Positions 27,232-38,733 are shown, counted from the first letter of the stretch. The stretch is DNA of 64,000 bases from Dictyoglomus sp. NZ13-RE01 (GCA_002878375.1 NIRF01000009.1:23404-87403); one strand, 5' to 3'. The notes: generated by a model from the letters alone, not told the origin. Program-made: numbers and translations.

Positions 27232-28623
27232 TTATCCCAAAATATTTAGAAAGATAGGAACCAAATTAGGATCAAATTGTATTCCTGCATATCTTTTCAA
27301 TTCCTCAATAGCCTCCTTTTTTGTTTTTGCCTTTTTATAAGGTCTTCCTCTTATCATTACATCATAAGCATCAGCAATCATAAAAATTCTTGAAACCAAA
27401 GGAATATCTTCTCCTTTAAGTTTTCTTGGGTATCCTTCTCCATTCCACCATTCATGATGGGAAAGGATCTCATCTAATATGATGGATAGTTCATAGCTTG
27501 CTCCTGCAATTCTATATCCTATCTCTGGATGCTTTTTAACAATTTCCCACTCCTCTTCATTTAAAGGACCATTCTTCTTTAATATGGTAGGGGGTAAGGC
27601 TATCTCTCCGATATCATGGAAATGAGAAAGAAGAGATAGTTTTTCCCTCTCTACATCGGAAAGATATAAGTAATCCGCCATTCTTAAACATAGTGTTTCT
27701 ATATTATCCTCATGCTCTTTACTCTCATAGCTATTTTCCCAAAGAAGACTCTTAAGGGATAATAGTACAGACTCTCTAAAGGTTTTTCCCTCAATCAGTT
27801 TATTTCTATACATCCTATCTTCCGCTATCTTAATAATATCTTCTATATTCTCCCTTTCCTCCTCCTTCGTGGCATATCCTAAGGATATACTTAGCTTTAT
27901 TGCATTATTGTTTTCAATACTGTATTTTTCACAATTTCTTTTTATCCTCTCGCATACCTCCTGAGCTGTGAATTTGTCAGTTTTGGGAAGAAGAATGGTA
28001 AATTCGTCCCCTCCCCATCGAGCAATGATATCCTCTTTTCTACACGAATTTCTTAATACATCCGCTATGGCTATAATGAATTTATCTCCCTCTTCATGTC
28101 CAAAGGCATCATTTATGAGCTTTAGACCATTTAAATCTCCCATGATTACTGTAAGGGGAAGATTCCTTTTTGTGTTTAGTCTCCTTAATTCCTCCTCAAA
28201 AAAGTATCTATTGTAAAGTCCTGTAAGAGAATCATGAAAACTTAAATATTTTATTTCTTCCTCCATCTTCTTCTTCTCAGTAATATCCATTGTAAGTTCT
28301 ACTGCGCCTATTATATTTCCATTCTCATCTAATACCGGATATCCCCTTATAAACCATATTCTTCCATTGGGAGTCTTTATTTCTGCCTCTTGGGGCATTT
28401 TTGTATCCATAGCCTTTTTAACAGGACAGTTTTCGCAGATGCTCTCTCTTTTATGCCAAAGATTATAGCATTTTTTATTTATCAATTCTTCCTTGGGTAG
28501 ATTTAGAGAGTCTCCTGCGGACTTATTGGCATAAAGGATATTCATATCCTTGTCGTAGAGGATAACATGCTCTTTTATGGAATCTAAAATAATATCTTTC
28601 AGTATTTCCTCTTTAAATAACAT
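27232..28623 (-). CDS. PAS-GGDEF-HD protein (diguanylate cyclase with HD-GYP-like domain)
   Basis: The 463-residue soluble protein has a PAS domain (1-115) with Cys52, Cys63 and Cys66, which could hold a cofactor, then a GGDEF domain (RWGGDEFTILLP, GGDEF at 204-208). RKED at 195-198 matches the RxxD inhibitory site. The C-terminal HD domain (about 290-463) has FHDIGEIALPP and HHEWWNGEGYP. The usual Lys after HDIG is Glu, so phosphodiesterase activity is less certain. It may make and break cyclic-di-GMP, upstream of the larger HD-GYP sensor. Confidence 0.82.
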   Translation of the reverse strand: MLFKEEILKDIILDSIKEHVILYDKDMNILYANKSAGDSLNLPKEELINKKCYNLWHKRESICENCPVKKAMDTKMPQEAEIKTPNGRIWFIRGYPVLDENGNIIGAVELTMDITEKKKMEEEIKYLSFHDSLTGLYNRYFFEEELRRLNTKRNLPLTVIMGDLNGLKLINDAFGHEEGDKFIIAIADVLRNSCRKEDIIARWGGDEFTILLPKTDKFTAQEVCERIKRNCEKYSIENNNAIKLSISLGYATKEEERENIEDIIKIAEDRMYRNKLIEGKTFRESVLLSLKSLLWENSYESKEHEDNIETLCLRMADYLYLSDVEREKLSLLSHFHDIGEIALPPTILKKNGPLNEEEWEIVKKHPEIGYRIAGASYELSIILDEILSHHEWWNGEGYPRKLKGEDIPLVSRIFMIADAYDVMIRGRPYKKAKTKKEAIEELKRYAGIQFDPNLVPIFLNILG

Positions 28624-28707
28624 AAAAGACGTCCTTTTTTCTTTTATTATACAAAAAATTCATTACATGTTAAAATATTTTCAAATAGAGGGGAGAGTTT
28701 TGGAAAG

Positions 28708-29142
28708 ATGTATGAGGATTTGGTAAGGCAGATACTGCTTTATTTTTCTGCAAATAAGCCTCCTATAAAGCCTGAGCTTATCTCTTTTGGTCTTGGCATA
28801 GATATCCATTATACTAATCTTCCTGCAGGTTCCGGTCTACTTATCTTATACAATGATAAACAGATTATGTTAGTAGAGGAGAAGGATCCCATGGTAAGAA
28901 AGAGGTTTACTATTGCTCACGAACTGGGGCATTATTTCCTCCATGATGGGGATTCTCTAAGATTTGATAAGAAGAAGGAGAGGGAGGCAAATATTTTTGC
29001 AGGTACCCTTCTTCTCCCCTATTTTATATTGGAAAATTATCTACATCTTTCCATCCCTCAGATTGCTAAGATTTTTTGGGTATCCCAAGATACTGTAAGA
29101 ATAAGATTGGAATATCTTCGCAAAGAGAAAAAAATTTATTGA
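28708..29142 (+). CDS. ImmA/IrrE-type metallopeptidase
   Basis: The 144-residue protein carries the zinc motif HELGH (His71, Glu72, His75) within KRFTIAHELGHYFLHDGD, and a later REANIFAGTLLLP with the third ligand Glu. This is the ImmA/IrrE pattern. Such proteases usually cleave a partner repressor and relieve its control, in mobile elements or stress responses. No partner repressor lies beside it. The C-terminus ISIPQIAKIFWVSQDTVRIRL-type segment is helix-turn-helix-like and typical of the family. GGGGAGAG precedes the start at modest distance. Confidence 0.8.
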   Translation: MYEDLVRQILLYFSANKPPIKPELISFGLGIDIHYTNLPAGSGLLILYNDKQIMLVEEKDPMVRKRFTIAHELGHYFLHDGDSLRFDKKKEREANIFAGTLLLPYFILENYLHLSIPQIAKIFWVSQDTVRIRLEYLRKEKKIY

Positions 29143-29150
29143 AAAAAAAT

Positions 29151-29179
29151 TTGCAATTAATAGGGAAATGGTATATAAT
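29151..29179 (+). promoter_or_regulatory. Promoter for the flavodiiron gene
   Basis: TTGCAA (29151-29156), a 17-base spacer and TATAAT (29174-29179) lie 47 bases before the flavodiiron start codon, a strong vegetative-type promoter. Confidence 0.7.
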
Positions 29180-29225
29180 TATTGCGAAAATAAGACTAAA
29201 AAAGTATAAATTGGGAGGTTGAAAT

Positions 29226-30404
29226 ATGAAACCAAGAGTTATAAAAGAGAATATATATTATGTGGGGGCGCAGGATTGGAATAGAAGACTTTTTGATTCC
29301 TTAATTCCTTTGCCAGATGGAACAAGCTACAATGCCTATTTAATAGTAGGGAGCGAAAAAACCGCCCTAATTGATACAGTAGATCCATCAAAGAAGGATA
29401 TACTATTCTCCTACTTAGAAGAGATAGATAATATAGATTATATAATTTCGCACCATGCGGAGCAGGACCATTCAGGCTCTATCCCTTATGTGTTGGAGAA
29501 GTATAAAAATGCAAAGGTGGTTACAAATCTAAAAGGAAAAGAGTTACTTAGTTTACACCTTCATATACCAGAGGATAGGTTTATTACGGTGGCAGATGGT
29601 GAAACCTTATCCTTGGGGGATAAAACCCTGAAGTTTATATATACGCCATGGGTACACTGGCCGGAAACAATGGTTAGCTATCTTTTAGAGGATGAGATAC
29701 TCTTTACCTGCGACCTTTTTGGTTCCCACTTGGCAACTTCAGACCTTTATGTAACTGATGAGGGATTAGTTTATGAGTCTGCAAAAAGATATTATGCGGA
29801 GATTATGATGCCTTTTAGGGCTATTATCCAGAAAAATTTGGAGAAGCTAAGCCCATATAAGATTAGTATGATTGCTCCAAGTCATGGACCCATATACCAA
29901 AATCCCAATTTTATAATCTCCGCCTATAATGATTGGGTAAATAATCCCCCTAAAAATATTGTGGTTATACCATATGTATCCATGCATGATAGTACTAAGA
30001 TCATGGTTGATTACCTTACGGAAAGATTGATCGAGAAGGGAATAAAGGTGGAGATTTTTGACCTATCCTCTGCTGATATTGGGAAACTGGCTATATCTTT
30101 AGTGGATGCAGGAAGTATAATTATAGGAACGCCAACGGTTCTTACAGGACCACATCCCCATGTGGTTTTTGCAGTTTATTTGGCAAATGCTCTAAAGCCT
30201 AAAGCAAAATTGGTTTCTATTATTGGATCCTATGGTTGGGGAGGAAAAACTGTAGATATAATAAAAGGAATGATAACAAATCTTGATGCAGAAATCCTTG
30301 ATCCCGTGCTTGTAAAGGGTCTTTCTAAGAAAGAAGATTTAAAACTTTTAGATGAGCTTTCCGAAAAAGTATATAGGAAGCATAAGGAGTTGGGATTAGT
30401 TTAA
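29226..30404 (+). CDS. Flavodiiron protein (FprA-type oxygen/NO reductase)
   Basis: The 392-residue cytoplasmic protein has an N-terminal metallo-beta-lactamase-like domain with the diiron motif HHAEQDHSGS (His77, Glu79, Asp81) and further ligands in CDLFGSHLA. A C-terminal flavodoxin domain binds FMN (GTPTVLTGPHPHVVF, GSYGWGGKTVD). Such proteins reduce oxygen to water or nitric oxide to nitrous oxide and protect anaerobes. It has its own promoter and a GGGAGG site. The electron donor, probably rubredoxin, is not in the window. Confidence 0.88.
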   Translation: MKPRVIKENIYYVGAQDWNRRLFDSLIPLPDGTSYNAYLIVGSEKTALIDTVDPSKKDILFSYLEEIDNIDYIISHHAEQDHSGSIPYVLEKYKNAKVVTNLKGKELLSLHLHIPEDRFITVADGETLSLGDKTLKFIYTPWVHWPETMVSYLLEDEILFTCDLFGSHLATSDLYVTDEGLVYESAKRYYAEIMMPFRAIIQKNLEKLSPYKISMIAPSHGPIYQNPNFIISAYNDWVNNPPKNIVVIPYVSMHDSTKIMVDYLTERLIEKGIKVEIFDLSSADIGKLAISLVDAGSIIIGTPTVLTGPHPHVVFAVYLANALKPKAKLVSIIGSYGWGGKTVDIIKGMITNLDAEILDPVLVKGLSKKEDLKLLDELSEKVYRKHKELGLV

Positions 30405-30410
30405 TATAGA

Positions 30411-31457
30411 TTAGGAGGGGGGTGATTTCATCTTTTCAATGATGCCTCCACAAAGGACAAAATCTTCAAGGTAACAAACTAAGATTTGTCCTGGAGCTGG
30501 TGCCCATTGAGGCTCCTTAAATTCTACCATTACCTCCTCTTCTGATATAATTTTTAGCTCTGCAGGCTGGGGCTTCATGTTGTAGCGGATCATAGCAAAA
30601 ACATCTATTCTTTTCTTCTTAGGTTTAAAGGATGGGAAATTAACATTTTTTGCATATACTAAATTTGACAAGATTCTTTCTCTTTCAGCCACTATTACTA
30701 ATCCTTCCTCGGGTACTATTTCCTTCACATATACAGGTTTTCCCATAGCTACTTTTAATCCCTTTCTTTGCCCAATGGTAAAAGAAAATACTCCATCATG
30801 TTCTCCTACTATCCTTCCATCTTCCGTTATAATTTTTCCCTTCTTCTCCTTTACATATTTTTTTATAAACTCTCTGTAATCGTTATTGGGAAGAAAGCAT
30901 ATTTCTTGGCTTTCGCTTTTTTCCTCTGTGACCAAATTATTTTCTCTTGCAATTCTTCTTACCTCTTCTTTTGTGTAATCTCCTAAGGGGAAAAGGGATT
31001 TTTCTATCTGTTCCTGGGTTAGATAGGCTAAAAAGTAGGACTGATCTTTTCTTTCATCCTTTGCCCTTTTCAACAAGAACACTTTCCTTTCCTGATCCCA
31101 TTCTTTTTTTACATAGTGACCTGTGGCAAAATATTCTGCGGATATTTCTTTGGCTCTTTTCATCAATAAACCAAATTTTATAAATCTATTACAAAACATA
31201 CAAGGATTAGGAGTATATCCCTTTTCGTAGGACTCTACAAAATATTTAACAATAGTTTCTTCAAACTCTCTTTTTAGGTTAATTACATAGTGAGGAATAT
31301 TGAGAAGATAGGCTACTTTTTTGGCATCATTAATGGAGGTTGAAGAAACGGAAATATTCATGGTTAATCCTATAACTTCGTATCCTTCCTTTAAAAGTAG
31401 TAGGGCTGTTACACTACTATCAACCCCACCACTCATTGCTACAACAACTCTACTCAC
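30411..31457 (-). CDS. mnmA: tRNA-specific 2-thiouridylase MnmA
   Basis: The 348-residue enzyme has the ATP pyrophosphatase motif AMSGGVDSS at residue 7, NPCMFCNRFIKFG with the first catalytic Cys, FATGHY, and SQEICFLP with the second catalytic Cys. MnmA thiolates U34 of tRNAs for Lys, Glu and Gln. Its start overlaps the end of the cysteine desulfurase gene by eight bases, which fits sulfur transfer from IscS to MnmA. Confidence 0.9.
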   Translation of the reverse strand: MSRVVVAMSGGVDSSVTALLLLKEGYEVIGLTMNISVSSTSINDAKKVAYLLNIPHYVINLKREFEETIVKYFVESYEKGYTPNPCMFCNRFIKFGLLMKRAKEISAEYFATGHYVKKEWDQERKVFLLKRAKDERKDQSYFLAYLTQEQIEKSLFPLGDYTKEEVRRIARENNLVTEEKSESQEICFLPNNDYREFIKKYVKEKKGKIITEDGRIVGEHDGVFSFTIGQRKGLKVAMGKPVYVKEIVPEEGLVIVAERERILSNLVYAKNVNFPSFKPKKKRIDVFAMIRYNMKPQPAELKIISEEEVMVEFKEPQWAPAPGQILVCYLEDFVLCGGIIEKMKSPPS

Positions 31458-32628
31458 GCTTTAATGTCCACCCCTGTTTATATGGAGATATGGATCTTAA
31501 CTTTTCTACTGTTTTTTCTAAAACGTCCAAGGTATAGTCTAAGTCTTCTTTTGTAGTCCAAAGTCCCAGGGTAAATCTTAAGGCACCCTGTACAAGCTCT
31601 ATAGGTACTCCTATGGCGGAAAGAACATGGGAGGGCTCTAAGGAACTTGAGCTACATGCAGATCCTGTAGATACCGCAATACCTTCTAAGTCTAAGTTTA
31701 AAAGTAGAGCTTCTCCTTCAACGTATGCAAAACTAAAATTAATATTATTAGGAAGTCTTTTTTCCCTATGACCATTCAGATAAACATCAGTTATTCTCTT
31801 TTCTACCTCACTGATGAAGTAGTCTCTAAGCTCTGTTAATCTTTTCATTTCTTGATCTAATTCTTTTACAGCAAGCTCAATGGCAGTACCAAAACCCACT
31901 ATTCCTGCTACATTCTCTGTTCCTGCTCTTTTTCTGCTTTCCTGCTCTCCCCCATGAATTAAAGAGTATAATTTGCTCCCCTTTCTTATATACAAAGCTC
32001 CTATTCCTTTTGGACCATAAAACTTATGGGCAGAAATTGAAAGGAAATCAATCCCTAAATCATTAACATCTACAGGTATATGACCTACAGTTTGTACAGC
32101 ATCTGTATGGAAGTAAACATTCCTTTCTCTTGCAATTTGGGCAAGCTCTTTAATAGGCTCTATGGTTCCTATCTCATTGTTGGCGTGCATGATGGATATT
32201 AATATAGTGTCCTTCCTGATGGCTTTTTTTAGATCGTCGGGATCTATAAGTCCATATCTATCTACAGGAAGGTATGTAACTTCAAATCCCAATTTCTCTA
32301 AGAAATGGCATGGTTCCAATACAGCATGGTGCTCTATTGGGGTTGTAATAATATGTTTTCCTTTTTCCTGCAGGGCAAAGGCAACCCCTTTTAATACCAT
32401 ATTATTTGCCTCGGTACCACCACTGGTAAATATTATTTCTTCAGGCTTTGCGGAGATAGCTTTTGCTACTTTTTCCCTGGCAGATTCAATAGCATTTCTT
32501 GTTTCTCTTCCAAATCTATGTAAACTTGATGGATTTCCAAAATATTCCTTTAAGTAAGGCTCCATAGCGGACCATACTTCTGGTCTCACAGGTGTTGTGG
32601 CTGCATAATCCAAATATACTTTTCTCAT
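31450..32628 (-). CDS. Cysteine desulfurase (IscS/NifS family)
   Basis: The 392-residue PLP enzyme contains YLDYAATTP at the N-terminus, the cofactor Lys202 in SISAHKFYGPKG, and the active-site Cys325 in STGSACSSSSLEPSH. It removes sulfur from cysteine and hands it on as persulfide. The coupled mnmA gene indicates a tRNA thiolation role, and it may also feed iron-sulfur assembly. No IscU gene is beside it. Confidence 0.9.
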   Translation of the reverse strand: MRKVYLDYAATTPVRPEVWSAMEPYLKEYFGNPSSLHRFGRETRNAIESAREKVAKAISAKPEEIIFTSGGTEANNMVLKGVAFALQEKGKHIITTPIEHHAVLEPCHFLEKLGFEVTYLPVDRYGLIDPDDLKKAIRKDTILISIMHANNEIGTIEPIKELAQIARERNVYFHTDAVQTVGHIPVDVNDLGIDFLSISAHKFYGPKGIGALYIRKGSKLYSLIHGGEQESRKRAGTENVAGIVGFGTAIELAVKELDQEMKRLTELRDYFISEVEKRITDVYLNGHREKRLPNNINFSFAYVEGEALLLNLDLEGIAVSTGSACSSSSLEPSHVLSAIGVPIELVQGALRFTLGLWTTKEDLDYTLDVLEKTVEKLRSISPYKQGWTLKRE

Positions 32629-32664
32629 TATTTACTCCTCCTTTTTTTGACTAATTTAGTATAA

Positions 32665-32693
32665 ATTATATGAAATTGGAAATTAAATGTCAA
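32665..32693 (-). promoter_or_regulatory. Promoter for the cysteine desulfurase-mnmA operon
   Basis: Read leftward, TTGACA (32693-32688), a 17-base spacer and TATAAT (32670-32665) form a perfect consensus promoter 37 bases before the start codon. It diverges from the MarR-family gene. Confidence 0.78.
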
Positions 32694-32729
32694 AAATTTC
32701 TCTTTCATTTTTTCCTTTTCTATGATAAT

Positions 32730-32745
32730 ATTTAGTTAGCTAAAT
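32730..32745 (+). promoter_or_regulatory. Candidate MarR-family operator
   Basis: The inverted repeat ATTTAG-TTAG-CTAAAT lies 21 bases before the MarR gene start, just after a GATAAT -10-like box at 32724-32729. Its position suggests autoregulation of the marR-exporter operon. No second copy was found nearby. Confidence 0.5.
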
Positions 32746-32766
32746 AATTTTTAAGGAAGATTTGGA

Positions 32767-33222
32767 ATGAAAGATCCTTTATATAGCTTATTTAAGGATG
32801 TATTAAGGGAACATTTTATAAGAAGGGAGATGCTCCTTGGAAAAGTAAAACTTTTTCGAGGACAAGCTCCTGTACTCCTTCTACTTTCTGAGAGGGATGG
32901 GATTACTCAGAAGGAGATAGCGTATGAGCTAAAAATAAAACCATCTACTTTGAACCTTATTCTAAGAAGATTAGAGAAAAGAGGATACATAGTTAAAAGA
33001 AGGGATGAAAAGGATAAAAGATTTACAAAGATTTATATTACTGAAGAGGGGAAAAATTTAGTATGTAAGCTAAAGAGCATTTTTGAAACCCTCTCTCAGG
33101 ACTGTTTTGGCATATTAAATGAGGAGGAGAGAAGATTTTTGGAGGAAGTTTTCATTAAAATTAGGGAGAATTTGAGAAGGTTAAATGAGGAAGGAGATGG
33201 AAAGAAATGCGGAAAATTCTAA
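32767..33222 (+). CDS. MarR-family transcriptional regulator
   Basis: The 151-residue protein has the MarR winged-helix core: RDGITQKEIAYELKIKPSTLNLILRRLEKRGYIVKRRDEKDKRFTKIY split as helix-turn-helix then wing. Its 3' end overlaps the first exporter gene by 16 bases. It probably represses the ABC exporter operon until a toxic ligand binds. Confidence 0.85.
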   Translation: MKDPLYSLFKDVLREHFIRREMLLGKVKLFRGQAPVLLLLSERDGITQKEIAYELKIKPSTLNLILRRLEKRGYIVKRRDEKDKRFTKIYITEEGKNLVCKLKSIFETLSQDCFGILNEEERRFLEEVFIKIRENLRRLNEEGDGKKCGKF

Positions 33223-34934
33223 AGTATTTAAGACCATATCTTCATTTTTTAATTCTTGCCCCACTATTTATGGTAGTAGAGGTTATCTGTGATCTTTATC
33301 AGCCTACCTTTCTTGCAAGAATTGTGGACGAAGGACTACTAAAACATAATCTTCCTTTTATCATAAATACTGGGCTTAAGATGGTAGGAGTTGCCTTGAT
33401 TGGTCTTGTTGGGGGAGTTGGCTGTGGTATCTTTGCAAACTTTGCTTCACAAAATTTTAGTGCGGACTTAAGAAAGGATTTATTTAAAAAGATACAATCC
33501 TTCTCCTTTTCCAATATAGATAAGTTTCATACATCTTCATTAATTACAAGATTAACCAATGATATTACTCAATTGCAAAATGCCGTTACTATGTCTTTAA
33601 CAATAGTTGTTAGAGCTCCTCTTCTTTTTATCGGTGGAATTATAATGGCTGTTTCAATAAATAGGAGTTTGTCCACTATCTTTCTTTTTGTTATTCCCCT
33701 TTTATCCTTTATTTTTATCTTTATTATGAAAAAGAGTTTTCCATTATTTACTGAAATGCAAAAAAGAATAGATGGGTTAAATAGGGTTGTTAGGGAGAAC
33801 TTGGCAGGAATTAGGATTGTAAGGGCATTTATGAGAAGTGATTTTGAAAAGGAAAGATTCAGGAAGGCAAATGAAATGCTAATGAATGCGGTTAAGAGAG
33901 CCATAAGATTAACTGTATATGGTATGCCTCTTTTTATGTTGGTGATGAATTTCAGTATGATTTTTGTTTTGTGGTATGGAGGATTTCAGGTAAAAAGTGG
34001 CACCATGCAGGTAGGAGAGATCATGGCATATATAAATTACATGATGCAGATTATGTTTTCTCTTATGATGATTGGAAACATTTTGATGTTTATATCAAGG
34101 GCATCTGCCTCTGTTGAAAGAATAAATGAGATATTAGATGAGAAAGTTTCCATTGAAAGTAAGGAAAAACCTGTAAAAAAGACCATTGAGAGGGGAGAAG
34201 TTGTTTTTGATCATGTTTATTTTAGTTATAACAGTGATGAGTATGTTTTAAAAGATATTTCTTTTATTGCTAAGCCCTCAGAGATTGTTGCTATTATTGG
34301 AACTACAGGCTCAGGTAAATCTACGTTAGTAAATCTGATACCAAGGTTATACGATGTTTCTTCTGGAAGGGTTTTGATTGATGATGTGGATGTTAGAGAT
34401 TATGATCTGGAGGGACTTAGAAGTTCAATTGCTATGGTGCCTCAAGATACTATTCTTTTTACAGGGACCATTAGGGAGAATATATTATTTGGGAGAGAAG
34501 ATGCAACAGAAGAAGTCATAGAGTCTGCAAAGATTGCCCAAGCCCACAATTTCATCATGAATTTACCACAAGGTTATGATACTGTTATTGGAGAAAGAGG
34601 AGTTACACTATCAGGAGGACAAAAACAAAGGATTGCCATTGCAAGAGCCATCATTAGAAAGCCTAAGATCCTTATTCTTGATGATTGTACCTCTGCAGTA
34701 GATTTTGCTACTGAGCAAAGGATTTTGAGAGGATTAAAGGAAATCATGAAAAATTCTACAACCTTTATTATTGCACAAAGAATAAGTACTGTTATGAATG
34801 CGGATAAGATTATTGTGATGGATAGGGGAAGAATATCAGGAATAGGAAAGCATGAAGAACTCTTGAAGAGTAACAAGGTATATCAGGAGATCTTTAAGTC
34901 GCAGCTTGGTGAGGAGGGAATAGAGTATGCGTGA
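33207..34934 (+). CDS. Heterodimeric ABC exporter subunit with degenerate ATP site
   Basis: The 575-residue half-exporter has six membrane helices (about 1-320), then an ATPase domain with Walker [10 protein letters not shown] (from about 365), signature LSGGQKQR, and Walker [12 protein letters not shown]. The catalytic Glu after Walker B is Asp (about residue 493), the mark of the non-hydrolysing site in heterodimeric exporters such as TM287/288, LmrCD or BmrCD. It overlaps marR and the next gene, so the three form one operon. The cargo is unknown, probably drugs or lipophilic compounds. Confidence 0.86.
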   Translation: MRKILKYLRPYLHFLILAPLFMVVEVICDLYQPTFLARIVDEGLLKHNLPFIINTGLKMVGVALIGLVGGVGCGIFANFASQNFSADLRKDLFKKIQSFSFSNIDKFHTSSLITRLTNDITQLQNAVTMSLTIVVRAPLLFIGGIIMAVSINRSLSTIFLFVIPLLSFIFIFIMKKSFPLFTEMQKRIDGLNRVVRENLAGIRIVRAFMRSDFEKERFRKANEMLMNAVKRAIRLTVYGMPLFMLVMNFSMIFVLWYGGFQVKSGTMQVGEIMAYINYMMQIMFSLMMIGNILMFISRASASVERINEILDEKVSIESKEKPVKKTIERGEVVFDHVYFSYNSDEYVLKDISFIAKPSEIVAIIGTTGSGKSTLVNLIPRLYDVSSGRVLIDDVDVRDYDLEGLRSSIAMVPQDTILFTGTIRENILFGREDATEEVIESAKIAQAHNFIMNLPQGYDTVIGERGVTLSGGQKQRIAIARAIIRKPKILILDDCTSAVDFATEQRILRGLKEIMKNSTTFIIAQRISTVMNADKIIVMDRGRISGIGKHEELLKSNKVYQEIFKSQLGEEGIEYA

Positions 34935-36750
34935 TCAGAGAAGGATGGGACCAGGACCCATATTTAGAGGACCAGGTGGAAGACCACCTTTAAGGAGTTA
35001 TACGGATGTTAAGGTAAAGGATCCATGGGGAACCCTTAGAAAATTAATTGGTTACTTAGGTATATTTAAGGTTAGATTACTTATTGCTTTTCTTTTAGTA
35101 TTGATTTCTTCCTTGCTGGGAATTTTAGGACCATTCCTAATTGGAAAAGCAATTGATAATTATATAGTGCCAAAGAGGTTTGAGGGATTTTTTAACTTTT
35201 TATTATTTCTTGGAGGAATATATGTTTTAGGGGCAGTTTTGGCTTGGATTCAGGGGTATTTAATGCTGGATACTACACAAAGGCTTGTTTTTAAAATGAG
35301 AGAGGATTTATTTAATAAGATTCATGCACTTCCCTTGAAATATTTTGATCTGAGACCCTATGGAGATATTATGAGTAGGTTTACCAATGATATAGATAAT
35401 ATTGGTTTTGTACTGGGAAATAGCATTATCCAGATGTTTTCAGGGATTATAACCTTAGCAGGAATCTTTATTATGATGTTAAGGGTAAATGTAACCCTTA
35501 CTTTTATAAGTATGATTACTATTCCTCTTACTATTTTTGTAACAGAGTTTATTTCACGAAGGACAAGAAATTTATTTTATGCTAATCAATCGATATTAGG
35601 TAAATTGAATAGCATAATTGAAGAGGATGTTTCAGGACTTAAGATTATAAAAATATTCAATAGGGAGAAGAAAGAGTATGAAAAATTCTCTGTAGTAAAT
35701 GAGGAGCTGAGAAGGGTAGGAGTATGGGCACAGATTTATTCACGTATTATTGGTCCTATTATGAACCTTCTTAATAACCTAAGCTTTGCTATTATTGCAG
35801 GATTTGGCGGTTGGTTTGCCTTCAGGGGACTCATATCCATTGGAACTATCTCTGTATTTTTAAGTTACTCAAGACAATTTACAAGACCAATAAATGAACT
35901 TGCCAACCAATTTAATATGATACAGTCCGCCATTGCAAGTGCAGAGAGAATCTTTGAGGTTATGGCGGAAGAGGAAGAGAAAGAGGATGATAAAAACTTA
36001 ATAGAGTTAAAAGAGGTAAAAGGAGAGGTAGAATTTAGAAATGTTTATTTCTCCTACAAGCCAGGTGTACCAGTGCTAAAAAATATTAATTTTAGGGCTC
36101 TTCCTGGTCAAAAAATAGCCATCGTAGGTCCAACAGGAGCTGGAAAGACAACTATAGCAAGCTTAATTGCACGTTTTTATGATGTAGATGAGGGAAGTAT
36201 ATTATTAGATGGAATAGATATTAGAAAGATAGAGAAGAGTAGTTTAAGGGCTAATTTGGGTATTGTTTTACAAGATACTTATCTTTTTTCAGAAACAGTA
36301 ATGGAAAATATTAGATATGGAAGACTTTCTGCTACTGATGAGGAAGTAAAAGAAGCTGCAAGGCTTGCACATGCAGAGGAGTTTATCTTGAGCCTGCCAA
36401 AAGGCTATTATACTGTACTTTCTGAAGATGGAGGAAGCCTTAGTCAGGGACAAAGACAGCTCATTGCTATTGCAAGGGCTATTTTGGCGGATCCTAAGAT
36501 ATTAATTTTAGATGAGGCAACCAGCAACGTAGATACTATGACAGAAAGATACATACAATCCGCCATGCTTAGACTAATGGAGGGAAGAACAAGTTTTATT
36601 ATAGCTCATAGGCTAAGCACCATAAAAAATGCAGATCTAATCCTCGTGGTAAACCACGGAGAAATAATTGAGAGGGGTACCCACGAAGAACTATTAAGAA
36701 AGAGGGGCTTTTACTACAATCTTTATATGAGCCAGTTCAGTGAAGTGGAG

Positions 36751-36774
<24 letters not shown>
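34927..36774 (+). CDS. Heterodimeric ABC exporter subunit with canonical Walker B
   Basis: The 615-residue partner has a longer N-terminal tail rich in Gly, Pro and Arg before its six helices. The ATPase has Walker [10 protein letters not shown] (from about 401), Walker [12 protein letters not shown] with catalytic Glu530, and an altered signature LSQGQRQL instead of LSGGQ. Together with the previous subunit this gives one consensus and one degenerate ATP site, as expected for the TM287/288 type. Its last 24 bases overlap the convergent cysK gene. Confidence 0.86.
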
Positions 36775-37674
<900 letters not shown>

Positions 37675-37747
37675 TCTTTAATCTCCTCCTTTTTTGATAC
37701 GAATTATACCATTTTTGTGTGAAAAATAAAGGGAGTAGGATTATAGT

Positions 37748-37776
37748 TTGAAAAGCTATAAATTTTTTGTTAATAT
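37748..37776 (+). promoter_or_regulatory. Promoter giving a leaderless methyltransferase mRNA
   Basis: TTGAAA (37748-37753), a 17-base spacer and TAATAT (37771-37776) end only six bases before the ATG at 37783. There is no ribosome site, so the transcript probably begins at or next to the start codon. Confidence 0.6.
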
Positions 37777-37782
37777 AAAAAC

Positions 37783-38733
37783 ATGAAGATAATACGAAGG
37801 AAAGCTACAAAAGAAAATAAATACGTAGAGATGAAAGAGGTAACTCAAGAGGAATATCTTGAGTTTATTAAAGAAAATGACATCATTGTTATTGAAGATG
37901 TTCAGATAAAGCTAAGGAAAACCTGGAATATTAAGAGCTTTTCTCCCCCTGAGGAGTATGAATTAGAAAAAAGTACCGTTTGGAGCTTTCCAGAGAGAGG
38001 AAGCTGGGCTACCCATGTGGGAGATTATAGAGGGAATTGGTCCCCTTACATCCCGAGAAACCTAATATTAAAATATTCTCAAAAGGGAGATTGGATTTTG
38101 GACCAGATGATGGGAAGTGGAACTACTTTGGTAGAGGCAAAGCTTTTGGGAAGAAATGCTATAGGGGTAGATATAAATTTAAGTGCAGTTATGTTGGCAA
38201 GAGACAGACTGAATTTTTCCTACAATCCCCTTTTAGAGGAGTATAAAGAGCCTATTATTAAAACTTACTTTGGAGATGCGAGAAATTTAGATAAAATTGA
38301 AAATGACAGTATAGATCTTATAGCCACTCACCCTCCCTATGCTAATATAATCTCTTATTCAAAAAAGAATAGGCTTGAGAATGATTTATCACAGCTTCCC
38401 CTTGAAGAGTATTTACTTGAAATGAGAAAAGTTGCTGAAGAGGCTTTTAGGGTATTAAAGCCTGGTAAGATATGTGCCATATTAATTGGAGATACAAGGA
38501 AACACAAGCATTATATTCCTCTTGCTTTTAGAGTTATGGAAGTTTTTTTAGATGTTGGTTTTATTTTGAAGGAAGATATTATAAAGGTCCAATGGAATAT
38601 GAAGACTACAAGAGAAAAATGGAGTTTTAGAAATTATGATTTTTACCTAATTTCTCATGAACATATATTTGTATTTAGAAAACCTGAAGATACAAAAGAA
38701 TATAAAAAGTACAAGTTTAGTATTAAATGGTGA
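37783..38733 (+). CDS. DNA methyltransferase of a type II restriction system
   Basis: The 316-residue enzyme has the S-adenosylmethionine motif DQMMGSGTTLVEAKLLGRNA near residue 106 and then the catalytic motif ATHPPYANIIS near 184, so the motif order is I then IV, unlike the methyltransferase at 18606. The target base is not certain. It overlaps the nuclease gene by seven bases. No Shine-Dalgarno site is visible and the promoter is immediately upstream. Confidence 0.78.
   Translation: MKIIRRKATKENKYVEMKEVTQEEYLEFIKENDIIVIEDVQIKLRKTWNIKSFSPPEEYELEKSTVWSFPERGSWATHVGDYRGNWSPYIPRNLILKYSQKGDWILDQMMGSGTTLVEAKLLGRNAIGVDINLSAVMLARDRLNFSYNPLLEEYKEPIIKTYFGDARNLDKIENDSIDLIATHPPYANIISYSKKNRLENDLSQLPLEEYLLEMRKVAEEAFRVLKPGKICAILIGDTRKHKHYIPLAFRVMEVFLDVGFILKEDIIKVQWNMKTTREKWSFRNYDFYLISHEHIFVFRKPEDTKEYKKYKFSIKW

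Noticed and set aside
27232-28623. Treating the HDIGE variant as proof of an inactive phosphodiesterase
   Set aside because: The His-Asp pair and the GYP segment are kept; one residue change is not enough to decide activity.
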